Assembly: GCA_024280815.1 (NCBI GenBank)
Contig: JAJRPL010000438.1
Coordinates: forward strand, 1-9,810
Length of the DNA: 9,810 nt
Reading direction: 5' to 3'
Origin: Bacteroidota bacterium
GTDB taxonomy: Bacteria > Bacteroidota > Bacteroidia > Flavobacteriales > Flavobacteriaceae
The translations under genes were made by a program, and so were the position numbers. Position 1 is the first letter of the stretch; each line of letters begins with the position of its first letter. Positions 1 through 6,651 of this stretch are shown in pieces. A model generated the notes under the pieces. The model was not told the origin of the DNA, made no database searches, and worked only from the letters and a program-made list of their open reading frames with translations.

Positions 1-501
1 AGAAATACCTCTTTGCTTTGCAATTGTATTTGCATCACGCAATTGTAATAAAGCATCAAAAGTTGCTTTTACTACATTGTGAGGATTAGAAGAACCTTGA
101 GATTTTGATAATACATCATGCACTCCAACAGATTCTAATACCGCACGTACAGCACCACCAGCAATAACTCCAGTACCACTAGATGCTGGTTTTAAAAACA
201 CTTTTGCACCTGCATATTTACCTTTTTGTTCGTGTGGTATTGTTTGCTTTATGATTGGTATTCTTACTAAGTTTTTCTTAGCATCTTCAATAGCTTTAGC
301 AATTGCAGAGGCTACATCTTTAGATTTACCAAGACCATGACCTACAACTCCATTTTCGTCACCAACTACAACAATAGCTGAAAAACCGAAAGTTCTACCA
401 CCTTTTGTTACTTTAGTAACTCTTTGTACTCCTACCAAATGATCTTTTAATTCTAAACCACTTGGTTTAACGCGTTCAACGTTTCCGTATTTTTGATACA
501 T
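1..501 (-). CDS. rpsE: 30S ribosomal protein S5 (3' end cut by window edge)
   Basis: S5 is a 30S protein near the mRNA entry channel and the decoding region; it influences accuracy and contacts S4 and S8. The reading frame stays open from ATG at 501 to base 1, giving 167 residues that begin MYQKYGNVERVKPSG and end at AKQRGIS. Family members are only slightly longer, so I infer that just the last few codons are missing. The N-terminal double-stranded-RNA-binding fold covers about residues 18-80 and includes the VTKGGRTFGF loop (residues 31-40), the region where spectinomycin resistance arises in other bacteria. The C-terminal domain has the SSGTGVIAGGAVRA segment (107-120). The gene follows rplR after 8 nt, and no Shine-Dalgarno is visible. 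The start is chosen for that spacing and the family N-terminus. Confidence 0.97.
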   Translation of the reverse strand, partial: MYQKYGNVERVKPSGLELKDHLVGVQRVTKVTKGGRTFGFSAIVVVGDENGVVGHGLGKSKDVASAIAKAIEDAKKNLVRIPIIKQTIPHEQKGKYAGAKVFLKPASSGTGVIAGGAVRAVLESVGVHDVLSKSQGSSNPHNVVKATFDALLQLRDANTIAKQRGIS

Positions 502-509
502 AATCTTAA

Positions 510-863
510 TTAAAATTTTAGTCCAGCTTCTCTTGCACTATCTGCTAGAGCTTTCACTCTACCATGATATAAATATCCGTTTCTATCAAAAGCAACAGTT
601 TCAATTCCTGCTTTTGTTGCTTTCTCTGCCAAGGCTTTACCTACAAGGCTAGCTACTTCTATTTTTGTTCCTTTTGAAGCTACTTTTTTATCTCTAGATG
701 ATACAGCAACTAAAGTGTTACCTGTAATATCATCTATTAATTGAGCATTGATTTCTTTATTACTTCTAAATACTGAAAGCCTAGGCTTAGTCGCATTTCC
801 AGAAACAATCTTTCTAATTCTATGCTTTATTCTTTGTCTTCTCTCAAGCTTTGATAATGCCAT
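510..863 (-). CDS. rplR: 50S ribosomal protein L18
   Basis: L18 binds 5S rRNA together with L5 and helps anchor it in the central protuberance of the 50S. The protein has 117 residues, the usual length. It starts with a basic tail (MALSKLERRQRIKHRIRK) followed by the family motif KPRLSVFRSNKEINAQ (residues 26-41). The conserved C-terminal part is FDRNGYLYHGRVKALADSAREAG (92-114, quoted here only by its ends FDRNGYLYHG and ADSAREAGL). It lies 31 nt after rplF and 8 nt before rpsE, the normal spc-operon order. The leader before the ATG is A/T-rich with no Shine-Dalgarno. I see nothing unusual in the frame. Confidence 0.98.
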   Translation of the reverse strand: MALSKLERRQRIKHRIRKIVSGNATKPRLSVFRSNKEINAQLIDDITGNTLVAVSSRDKKVASKGTKIEVASLVGKALAEKATKAGIETVAFDRNGYLYHGRVKALADSAREAGLKF

Positions 864-894
864 TTGATTTACGATTTATTCGATTTTATCAATA

Positions 895-1437
895 TTATGC
901 AGATTTACCTGCTTTTCTTCTAATTACTTCTCCTACAAATTTAATTCCTTTTCCTTTGTATGGTTCAGGTCTACGGTAAGAACGAATCTTAGCTGCAACT
1001 TGACCAACTAATTGTTTATCTATAGAAGTAAGTTTAACTATTGGGTTTTTACCTTTTTCAGATATAGTTTCAACCTTAATTTCAGGTGCTAAACTCATAA
1101 CAATATTATGTGAAAAGCCTAAAGCTAAATCTAATTTTTGACCTTGATTACTGGCTCTATATCCAACTCCAACCAATTCTAATTCTTTAGTAAAGCCTTT
1201 AGTAACTCCTTCAATCATATTGAAAATTAAAGCTCTATATAAACCATGTTTTGATTTATGATCTTTACTTTCTGATGGACGTTCTAAAATTATTTGTCCT
1301 TCTTCTACTTTAACAGTAATATCTTTTATCTCTTGAGATAATTCTCCTAATTTTCCTTTTACAGTAACAATACCATCTTTAATATCGATAGTAATTCCTT
1401 CTGGAATTTCAACTGGAGCTTTTCCTATTCTTGACAT
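895..1437 (-). CDS. rplF: 50S ribosomal protein L6
   Basis: L6 binds 23S rRNA near the sarcin-ricin loop and the factor-binding site, where EF-G and EF-Tu dock. The 180-residue length is typical. Two tandem L6 folds are recognisable: the first starts MSRIGKAPVEIPEG (residues 1-14) and runs to about residue 82, and the second covers about 90-170. The C-terminal signature RRPEPYKGKGIKF (155-167) is intact, followed by the basic tail VIRRKAGKSA. The gene starts 14 nt after the rpsH stop. The 16 bases ending in its ATG are identical to those before rpsN (see findings). No Shine-Dalgarno is seen. Confidence 0.98.
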   Translation of the reverse strand: MSRIGKAPVEIPEGITIDIKDGIVTVKGKLGELSQEIKDITVKVEEGQIILERPSESKDHKSKHGLYRALIFNMIEGVTKGFTKELELVGVGYRASNQGQKLDLALGFSHNIVMSLAPEIKVETISEKGKNPIVKLTSIDKQLVGQVAAKIRSYRRPEPYKGKGIKFVGEVIRRKAGKSA

Positions 1438-1451
1438 CTCTTAATTCTTTA

Positions 1452-1850
1452 TTAATAAACGTGACATAAAACTTCACCACCAACATTCTCTAGTTTGGCT
1501 TTTTTATTAGTCATCACACCTTTAGAGGTAGATACTATTGCGATACCAAGACCATTTAAAACTCTTGGTAATTCTGAAGCACTTACATACTTACGTAAAC
1601 CTGGTTTACTAATTCTTTCAATTTTCTTTATTATAGGTAGCTTAGATATTTTATCATATTTCAAAGCTATCTTAATTGAATCTTGAACTTTATTTTCTTC
1701 AAACTTATAACTTAAAATGTAACCTTGATCAAATAAGATTTTAGTCATTTCTTTTTTTAAGTTAGAAGCTGGTATCTCAACAACTCTAAGTCCTGCATTT
1801 GCTGCATTTCTTATTCTTGTTAGATAATCTGCTATAGGATCTGTATTCAT
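1452..1850 (-). CDS. rpsH: 30S ribosomal protein S8
   Basis: S8 is a primary binder of the central domain of 16S rRNA (helix 21) and is essential for 30S assembly. In E. coli it also represses the spc operon by binding its mRNA near rplE; I cannot show that this happens here. The protein has 132 residues, the normal length. It begins MNTDPIADYLTRIRNA and has the conserved rRNA-binding signature STSKGVMT at residues 107-114, ending with GGEVLCHVY. It is separated from rpsN by 70 nt, an unusually wide gap for this cluster. The gap contains inverted repeats and might carry a control element. The leader directly before the ATG is purely A/T. Confidence 0.98.
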   Translation of the reverse strand: MNTDPIADYLTRIRNAANAGLRVVEIPASNLKKEMTKILFDQGYILSYKFEENKVQDSIKIALKYDKISKLPIIKKIERISKPGLRKYVSASELPRVLNGLGIAIVSTSKGVMTNKKAKLENVGGEVLCHVY

Positions 1851-1867
1851 ATATTTAATTTACGGTT

Positions 1868-1911
1868 TTGGTTTTTAATTCTGAATCATTCAGTCTTAAA
1901 CCTGAAACCAA
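1868..1911 (-). promoter_or_regulatory. nested inverted repeat in the rpsN-rpsH gap
   Basis: The 70-nt gap between rpsN and rpsH contains a perfect 7-bp outer inverted repeat (1868-1874 with 1905-1911, TTGGTTT/AAACCAA on the transcript). Inside it is a perfect 6-bp palindrome with a one-base centre (1881-1893, CTGAAT-G-ATTCAG). A one-base loop cannot fold tightly, so as RNA the inner stem would open to about 4-5 bp. As DNA it could equally be a protein-binding palindrome. There is no U-tract directly after it, so it does not look like an intrinsic terminator. A role in control of rpsH or in mRNA processing is inference. Confidence 0.4.
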
Positions 1912-1920
1912 TTTATAATT

Positions 1921-2189
1921 TTACCAACTTGCTTTTCTAACACCAGGTATTAAACCCTTATTAGCCATTTCGCGAAAAGTTACACGAGAAATACCAAATT
2001 GTCTCATATAACCTTTAGGTCTTCCTGTTAATTTACAACGATTATGCATACGTATTGGAGATGCATTTTTGGTAACTTCTGTAATGCTTCATAATCTCCA
2101 GCTTCTTTTAAAGCTTTACGTTTTTCAGCATATTTAGCTACTGTTTTTCTTCTTTTAACCTCTCGGGCTTTCATTGATTCTTTAGCCAT
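1921..2189 (-). pseudogene. rpsN: 30S ribosomal protein S14, frameshifted by a one-base deletion
   Basis: S14 sits in the 30S head beside S3, S10 and S19 and is essential. From ATG at 2189 the frame reads MAKESMKAREVKRRKTVAKY and continues normally to residue 41 (EALQKLPK). It then shifts into unrelated sequence and stops at 2028-2030 after 53 residues. The rest of S14 resumes in another frame, from NASPIRMHNRCKLTGRPKG through GYMRQFGISRVTFREMA to the stop TAA at 1921-1923. The span is 269 bases, one short of the 270 needed for an 89-residue protein. The missing base falls in the run of five A on the transcript (T at 2066-2070); six would restore LPKNASP. The protein is the long, Zn-independent form, with no CxxC pairs. 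The gene lies 3 nt after rplE. A sequencing or assembly error is the likeliest explanation. Confidence 0.93.
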
Positions 2190-2192
2190 CTC

Positions 2193-2744
2193 TTAATTCT
2201 TTTTAAATGGTAAACCTAATTCACTTAATAATGATTTAGCTTCTTTATCGGTATTAGCAGATGTTACAAAAGTAATATCCATACCACCAATTTTATTTAC
2301 TTTATCAATATCTATTTCAGGAAATATTATTTGTTCTGTAATTCCTAAATTATAATTACCTCTTCCGTCAAAACCAGTAGATTTAATACCTCTAAAGTCT
2401 CTAACACGTGGTAATGAAGCTGTTACAAATCTATCTAAAAATTCGTACATTTTTTGATCACGTAAAGTTACTTTAACACCAATAGGCATTCCTTTACGTA
2501 ATTTAAATGATGCAACATCTTTTTTAGAAATAGTTGCTATCGCTTTTTGACCAGTAATTTTTGTTAGCTCTTCAAGAGCATAATCAATTAATTTCTTATC
2601 AGCCACTGCAGCTCCTACACCTTTACTAATTACAATTTTTTGTAATTTAGGTACTTGCATTATATTTTTATAACTGAATTCTTCAGTTAAAGCAGCTTTT
2701 ATTCTGCTATTATATTCTTCTTTAAGTCTTGGTACGTATGCCAT
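2193..2744 (-). CDS. rplE: 50S ribosomal protein L5
   Basis: L5 binds 5S rRNA and forms part of the central protuberance; its loop also contacts the P-site tRNA and the 30S head. The protein has 183 residues, the usual size. Conserved parts are MAYVPRLKEEYNSRI at the start, KIVISKGVGAAVADKKL (residues 36-52), GMPIGVKVTLRDQKMYEFLDR (85-105, ends quoted only as GMPIGVKVTLR) and the region LPRVRDFRGI (111-120) leading into FDGRGNYNLGITEQIIFPEI (125-144). It starts 2 nt after rplX and ends 3 nt before rpsN, so tight translational coupling is likely. No Shine-Dalgarno is visible. Confidence 0.98.
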   Translation of the reverse strand: MAYVPRLKEEYNSRIKAALTEEFSYKNIMQVPKLQKIVISKGVGAAVADKKLIDYALEELTKITGQKAIATISKKDVASFKLRKGMPIGVKVTLRDQKMYEFLDRFVTASLPRVRDFRGIKSTGFDGRGNYNLGITEQIIFPEIDIDKVNKIGGMDITFVTSANTDKEAKSLLSELGLPFKKN

Positions 2745-2746
2745 AA

Positions 2747-3055
2747 CTATATAATTTCTTTAGATTTTTTTGAGAATCTTACTTTTTTATCACCTTCCAT
2801 TCTAAAACCAACTCTCGTTGTTTTTCCATTTTCAACCAACATCAGATTAGAGATATGTATTGGAGCTTCAAATTTTGAAATTCCACCTTGAGGGTTTTCA
2901 GCACTAGGTTTGGTATGTTTAGACACCATCTTAACACCTTCAACAATTGCTCTACTCTTATCTTTAAGAATTCTTACAATCTTTCCTTCTTTACCTTTGT
3001 CTGTACCTGCCATTACTCTGACAGTGTCTCCTGTTTTAACTTTTAACTTAGTCAT
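2747..3055 (-). CDS. rplX: 50S ribosomal protein L24
   Basis: L24 is an early assembly protein that starts 50S folding by binding the 5' domain of 23S rRNA; in the mature subunit it lies at the exit of the peptide tunnel. The 102-residue protein has an N-terminal KOW motif at about residues 6-33 (VKTGDTVRVMAGTDKGKEGK). The family segment KHTKPSAENPQGGISKFEAP follows (46-65), then HISNLMLVENGKTTRVGFR (67-85). It follows rplN after 13 nt and precedes rplE after 2 nt, the canonical L14-L24-L5 order. Confidence 0.98.
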   Translation of the reverse strand: MTKLKVKTGDTVRVMAGTDKGKEGKIVRILKDKSRAIVEGVKMVSKHTKPSAENPQGGISKFEAPIHISNLMLVENGKTTRVGFRMEGDKKVRFSKKSKEII

Positions 3056-3068
3056 CTTACAATTTATA

Positions 3069-3440
3069 TTAAAGCACTTCTGGTGCTAGTGATACAATTT
3101 TAATGAATTGTTTTTCACGTAATTCTCTACCTACTGGTCCAAAAACACGAGTACCTCTCATTTCACCAGATGTAGCATCTAATAATACACATGCATTATC
3201 GTCAAATCTAATATAAGAACCATCTTTACGACGTATTTCTTTTTTAACTCTAACTACTACTGCTCTAGAAACTTGTCCTTTTTTCACAGTACCGTTCGGT
3301 GTAGCTGCTTTTACAGAAACAACTATTTTATCTCCAATAGAAGCATAACGTCGTTTTGTTCCTCCAAGCACTCTAATTACTAATACTTCTTTTGCACCAG
3401 TATTATCAGCTACTTTTAATCTTGATTCTTGTTGTAACAT
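3069..3440 (-). CDS. rplN: 50S ribosomal protein L14
   Basis: L14 is a conserved 50S protein at the subunit interface; it forms an intersubunit bridge with 16S helix 14 and is the target of the silencing factor RsfS. The protein has 123 residues. It begins MLQQESRLKVADNTGAKEV and has the signature VLGGTKRRYASIGDKIVVSV (residues 24-43). DGSYIRFDDNACVLL (73-87) and the C-terminal GTRVFGPVGRELREKQF (96-112) followed by KIVSLAPEVL are intact. It starts 2 nt before the rpsQ stop region ends, that is 2 nt after rpsQ, and precedes rplX by 13 nt. Confidence 0.98.
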   Translation of the reverse strand: MLQQESRLKVADNTGAKEVLVIRVLGGTKRRYASIGDKIVVSVKAATPNGTVKKGQVSRAVVVRVKKEIRRKDGSYIRFDDNACVLLDATSGEMRGTRVFGPVGRELREKQFIKIVSLAPEVL

Positions 3441-3442
3441 AA

Positions 3443-3700
3443 TTATTTAGCTCTTTCTAAGATTTCTACTAATCTCCAACGTTTGGTTTTACTTAACGGA
3501 CGTGTTTCCATTATTTTAACTGTATCACCAATATTGCAATCGTTTGTTTCGTCGTGAGCAACATATTTTTTTGTTTTCATCACGAACTTACCGTACATAG
3601 GGTGTTTTGTTTTTGTAACTTCTTTCACAACAATAGATTTCTCCATTTTGTTACTTGAAACAACTCCTATTCTTTCTTTTCTAAGATTTCTTTTTTCCAT
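3443..3700 (-). CDS. rpsQ: 30S ribosomal protein S17
   Basis: S17 is a primary 16S rRNA binder with an OB fold, needed early in 30S assembly of the 5' and central domains. I start it at the ATG at 3700, giving 85 residues that begin MEKRNLRKERIGVVSSNKME, which fits the family N-terminus and length. An in-frame ATG at 3718 would add six residues (MYSYYK). It abuts the rpmC stop codon and has no family support, so I reject it. The S17 signature is GDTVKIMETRPLSKTKRWRL at residues 58-77, and TKHPMYGKFV (31-40) is also typical. The gene lies 18 nt after rpmC and 2 nt before rplN. Confidence 0.96.
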   Translation of the reverse strand: MEKRNLRKERIGVVSSNKMEKSIVVKEVTKTKHPMYGKFVMKTKKYVAHDETNDCNIGDTVKIMETRPLSKTKRWRLVEILERAK

Positions 3701-3718
3701 CTTGTAATACGAATACAA

Positions 3719-3910
3719 TTATTGTACTTCTCTTTTAGTTAATTCTGTAGCAAGTCTAGCAACAGTTCTTTTTAAATCTCTCAATTGAATTGGATTCTCT
3801 AAAGGAGAAATTGCATGTGCCATTTTTAAATCTGTATAATTCTTCTTAATCGATACTAATTGTTCTTGCAAATCAGCTACAGATAATTCTTTAATTTCTG
3901 ATTGTTTCAT
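3719..3910 (-). CDS. rpmC: 50S ribosomal protein L29
   Basis: L29 is a small two-helix protein next to L23 at the peptide tunnel exit, where it helps form the docking site for trigger factor and SRP. The 63-residue length is normal. The first helix begins MKQSEIKELSVADLQEQL; the second contains the typical segment NPIQLRDLKRTVARLATEL (residues 39-57, signature R-x-x-K-R-x-x-A-R). It lies 10 nt after rplP and 18 nt before the chosen rpsQ start, in the standard L16-L29-S17 order. Confidence 0.97.
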   Translation of the reverse strand: MKQSEIKELSVADLQEQLVSIKKNYTDLKMAHAISPLENPIQLRDLKRTVARLATELTKREVQ

Positions 3911-3920
3911 AGGTTATAAT

Positions 3921-4355
3921 TTACACTTCTTTAGCGTCGTAATCTCTTGCTATTATAAATTTTGTTTTTACTGGTAATTTTTGAGCTGCTAATCGCAATG
4001 CTTCTCTTGCAGTTTCAATTGACACTCCTCCTATTTCAAATAAAATTCTTCCTGGCTTCACGACAGCAACAAAGTATTCTGGTGCTCCTTTTCCTTTACC
4101 CATACGCACCTCTAAAGGCTTCTTTGTAATAGGTTTGTCTGGAAAAATTTTAATCCATAAACTACCTTGTCTTTTCATGTATCTTGTTGCAGCAATACGA
4201 GCTGCTTCAATTTGACGAGAAGTCAATAAGTCTTGATCTAAAGATTTTATACCGAACATTCCGTTAGAAAGTCTATGCCCTCTATTAGAATTACCCTTCA
4301 TATTCCCTTTTGCCTTCTGAACTTTACGGTATTTCGTTCTTTTTGGTTGTAACAT
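3921..4355 (-). CDS. rplP: 50S ribosomal protein L16
   Basis: L16 binds 23S rRNA near the A site and helps organise the tRNA elbow contacts and the peptidyl transferase region. The protein has 144 residues. It starts MLQPKRTKYRKVQKAKGNMK and carries both family signatures: the segment around RQIEAARIAATRYMKRQG (residues 47-64) and the loop RMGKGKGAPEYFVAVVKPGR (84-103). The loop that reaches toward the peptidyl transferase centre (about 73-90) is intact. The gene is 19 nt after rpsC and 10 nt before rpmC. The leader before the ATG is A/T-rich without Shine-Dalgarno. Confidence 0.98.
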   Translation of the reverse strand: MLQPKRTKYRKVQKAKGNMKGNSNRGHRLSNGMFGIKSLDQDLLTSRQIEAARIAATRYMKRQGSLWIKIFPDKPITKKPLEVRMGKGKGAPEYFVAVVKPGRILFEIGGVSIETAREALRLAAQKLPVKTKFIIARDYDAKEV

Positions 4356-4374
4356 TTTCTAAAATTTATAAAAT

Positions 4375-5100
4375 TTACTTTCTTCTTTGAGGTCTTTGAG
4401 GTCTTCTTCCTCCACCTTTATGACCACCTTTACCTTGTTTTTTAGACAAACCAACTAATGGCGATAATTCTCTTTTACCATATACCTCACCTTTCATAAT
4501 CCATACTTTAACACCTATTTTACCATAAGTAGTATTAGACTCTACAAGTGCATAATCAATATCTGCTCTAAAAGTTGATAGAGGAATTCTACCTTCTTTA
4601 TAACCTTCTGAACGTGCCATTTCTGCTCCGTTTAAACGACCAGATATTTGAACTTTAATACCCTCAGCATTCATACGAATAGTAGCTGCAATAGCCATTT
4701 TTATAGCTCTTCTATAAGAAATTCTATTTTCAATTTGACGAGCAATACTCGTAGCAACTAAAAAGGCATCTAATTCAGGTCTTTTAATTTCAAAAATATT
4801 GATTTGAATTTCTTTACCTGTAATTTTTTTAAGCTCTTCTTTTAACTTATCAACTTCTTGACCTCCTTTACCGATGATAATACCTGGTCTAGCAGTTGTA
4901 ATGGTAATAGTTATTAGCTTAAGTGTACGCTCAATGATTACTCTAGAAACACTAGCTTTTGATAATCTAGTATGAATATATTTTCTTATTTTATCATCTT
5001 CTACAAGTTTATCGCCGTAGTCATTTCCACCATACCAGTTAGATTCCCATCCTCTGATAATTCCTAAACGATTTCCTATTGGATTAGTTTTTTGTCCCAT
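4375..5100 (-). CDS. rpsC: 30S ribosomal protein S3
   Basis: S3 lies in the 30S head at the mRNA entry tunnel and contributes to mRNA helicase activity together with S4 and S5. The 241-residue protein begins MGQKTNPIGNRLGIIRGWES. A KH domain covers about residues 40-110, with the GxxG loop GKGG at 77-80 (PGIIIGKGGQEV). The C-terminal S3 domain includes RAIKMAIAATIRMNAEGIKV (131-150), GRLNGAEMARSE and GRIPLSTFRADIDYA (170-184). The tail is rich in Gly, Lys, Arg and Gln (219-241), as is common in the family. It follows rplV after 5 nt and precedes rplP by 19 nt. Confidence 0.98.
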   Translation of the reverse strand: MGQKTNPIGNRLGIIRGWESNWYGGNDYGDKLVEDDKIRKYIHTRLSKASVSRVIIERTLKLITITITTARPGIIIGKGGQEVDKLKEELKKITGKEIQINIFEIKRPELDAFLVATSIARQIENRISYRRAIKMAIAATIRMNAEGIKVQISGRLNGAEMARSEGYKEGRIPLSTFRADIDYALVESNTTYGKIGVKVWIMKGEVYGKRELSPLVGLSKKQGKGGHKGGGRRPQRPQRRK

Positions 5101-5105
5101 ACTAT

Positions 5106-5516
5106 TTACGAATTGCTTGTATTAATGTTTTCACCTAAAATCATTGTAACATGATTAGAGCGTTTTCTAATTCTATGTGCTCTACCTTGTGGTGCTGGTC
5201 TTAATCTTTTTAACATCATTGCACTATCAACATATATTTCTTTAACAAATACACCTGCATCTTCTATATTTGCATCTTCATTTTTTGCTTGCCAATTTGC
5301 TATTGCAGACAATGTCAATTTTTCTAAATTTCGAGCAGCTTCTTTAGAACTGAATTTTAAAATAGCTAATGCTTTTTCAACTTCAACGCCTCTTATTAAA
5401 TCTGCGACTAAACGCATTTTTCTTGGCGATGTAGGGCAACCGTTAAGCTTAGCAAAAAATTTATTTTTGCGTTCTTCTTTAAGCTGCTGTGCTCTTAATT
5501 TTTTTCGAACTCCCAT
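5106..5516 (-). CDS. rplV: 50S ribosomal protein L22
   Basis: L22 binds all domains of 23S rRNA; its long beta-hairpin lines the peptide exit tunnel and is a known site of macrolide resistance mutations. The protein has 136 residues, longer than the roughly 110 of E. coli because of a basic N-terminal extension (MGVRKKLRAQQLKEERKNKF). I regard that extension as typical of flavobacterial L22. The core starts at SPRKMRLVADLIRG (30-43). The tunnel hairpin is at about 97-125 (KRLRPAPQGRAHRIRKRSNH). The gene lies 10 nt after rpsS and 5 nt before rpsC. Uniquely here, an AGGA-containing stretch (TAGGAAG) lies just upstream of the ATG, the only start in the window that looks like a weak Shine-Dalgarno. 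Confidence 0.97.
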   Translation of the reverse strand: MGVRKKLRAQQLKEERKNKFFAKLNGCPTSPRKMRLVADLIRGVEVEKALAILKFSSKEAARNLEKLTLSAIANWQAKNEDANIEDAGVFVKEIYVDSAMMLKRLRPAPQGRAHRIRKRSNHVTMILGENINTSNS

Positions 5517-5526
5517 GACTTCCTAC

Positions 5527-5805
5527 TTATTTTTTTCCTTTATTTTTCGCACCTACATGCCCTCTAAAAGAACGTGTTGGTGAAAATTCTCCTAACTTGT
5601 GACCTACCATGTTTTCAGTAATATATACTGGTACAAATTGACGACCATTATGTACTCCAATAGTTTGACCAACAAAATCTGGAGTAATCATTGAGGCTCT
5701 TGACCATGTTTTGATAACTGATTTTTTACCAGAATCAATGTTCTTTTGTACTTTCTTTTCCAATTTATGGAAAACATAAGGTCCTTTTTTTAATGAACGT
5801 GCCAT
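5527..5805 (-). CDS. rpsS: 30S ribosomal protein S19
   Basis: S19 is a 30S head protein that pairs with S13 and contacts the 50S in bridge formation. The 92-residue length is standard. It begins MARSLKKGPYVFHKLEKKV and has the family signature HNGRQFVPVYITENMVGHKL at residues 52-71, followed by GEFSPTRSFRGHVG. The C-terminal tail, AKNKGKK, is basic. It sits between rplB and rplV with 10 nt on each side, the canonical L2-S19-L22 order. No Shine-Dalgarno is visible before the start. Confidence 0.98.
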   Translation of the reverse strand: MARSLKKGPYVFHKLEKKVQKNIDSGKKSVIKTWSRASMITPDFVGQTIGVHNGRQFVPVYITENMVGHKLGEFSPTRSFRGHVGAKNKGKK

Positions 5806-5815
5806 ATCTATCTAC

Positions 5816-6640
5816 TTATTTTTTTCTACGTTCTATAATATATTTATTACTCGCTTTTGTCTTAGAACGTGTTTTAAATCCTTTTGCTGGAATACCTTTT
5901 CTAGATCTTGGATGCCCTCCTGAAGACTTACCTTCACCACCACCCATTGGATGATCTACTGGATTCATCACTACTGCTCTTGTTCTAGGTCTTCTACCCA
6001 ACCATCTGCTTCTACCTGCTTTACCAGATACAATTAATTGATGATCTGAATTAGACACAGCCCCTATAGTTGCTCTACAAGTAATCAAAATCATTCTGAT
6101 TTCACTTGATGGTAATTTAATAGTTGCATATTTACCTTCTCTTGCAACTAATTGAGCAAAAGCACCTGCACTACGAGCCATAACAGCTCCTTGACCAGGA
6201 TGTAATTCTATACAAGAAATTACTGTACCTAAAGGAATAGATTTCAACAACATTGTATTTCCTATTTCAGGAGTTACTTTGTCTCCAGAAACAACTGTCT
6301 GACCTACTTTTAATCCAGCTTGAGCTATCACATATCTCTTTTCACCATCAGCATAGTTTAACAATGCAATATATGCTGTACGATTAGGATCATATTCAAT
6401 AGTTTTCACTATTGCAGGAACATCTACTTTGTCTCTTTTAAAATCAACAATACGATATTTCTTTTTATGACCACCACCAATATATCGCATGGTCATTTTC
6501 CCTCTATTATTTCTACCACCCGATCTTTTATTTGGTGCTAATAAACTCTTTTCAGGTCTATCAGTAGTCACCACGTCAAAGTCATTCACAACTCTAAAGC
6601 GTTGTCCTGGGGTTACTGGTTTTAATTTTCTTAATGACAT
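5816..6640 (-). CDS. rplB: 50S ribosomal protein L2
   Basis: L2 is one of the most conserved ribosomal proteins; it binds 23S domain IV, bridges to the 30S and supports peptidyl transferase activity. The 274-residue protein has the basic N-terminal extension with GGRNNRGKMTMRYIGGGHKK (residues 41-60) and an OB fold followed by an SH3-like barrel (about 75-200). The C-terminal signature VMNPVDHPMGGGEGKSSGGH covers about 224-243. H230 in this loop corresponds to the essential E. coli His229. The tail ends SNKYIIERRKK. It follows rplW after 11 nt and precedes rpsS by 10 nt. The frame shows no irregularity. Confidence 0.99.
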   Translation of the reverse strand: MSLRKLKPVTPGQRFRVVNDFDVVTTDRPEKSLLAPNKRSGGRNNRGKMTMRYIGGGHKKKYRIVDFKRDKVDVPAIVKTIEYDPNRTAYIALLNYADGEKRYVIAQAGLKVGQTVVSGDKVTPEIGNTMLLKSIPLGTVISCIELHPGQGAVMARSAGAFAQLVAREGKYATIKLPSSEIRMILITCRATIGAVSNSDHQLIVSGKAGRSRWLGRRPRTRAVVMNPVDHPMGGGEGKSSGGHPRSRKGIPAKGFKTRSKTKASNKYIIERRKK

Positions 6641-6651
6641 CTTTTTTCGTC

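Noticed and set aside
1495..1686. Plus-strand ORF of 63 codons
   Set aside because: It lies wholly inside rpsH on the opposite strand and resembles no family; an antisense shadow.
2060..2075. Programmed -1 frameshift in rpsN
   Set aside because: The codons around the shift (TTA CCA AAA ATG) do not form a canonical X XXY YYZ heptamer, there is no reason for recoding in rpsN, and the A-run is short. A missing base in the sequence is simpler.
2028..2189. A complete 53-residue ORF with its own stop at the 5' end of rpsN
   Set aside because: Its first 41 residues are S14 and the last 12 are out-of-frame readings of the S14 gene, so it is the broken rpsN and not a separate small gene.
3701..3718. 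Longer S17 start (MYSYYK before MEKRNLRK)
   Set aside because: The added residues are not found in the family as I know it, and the start directly abuts the rpmC stop.
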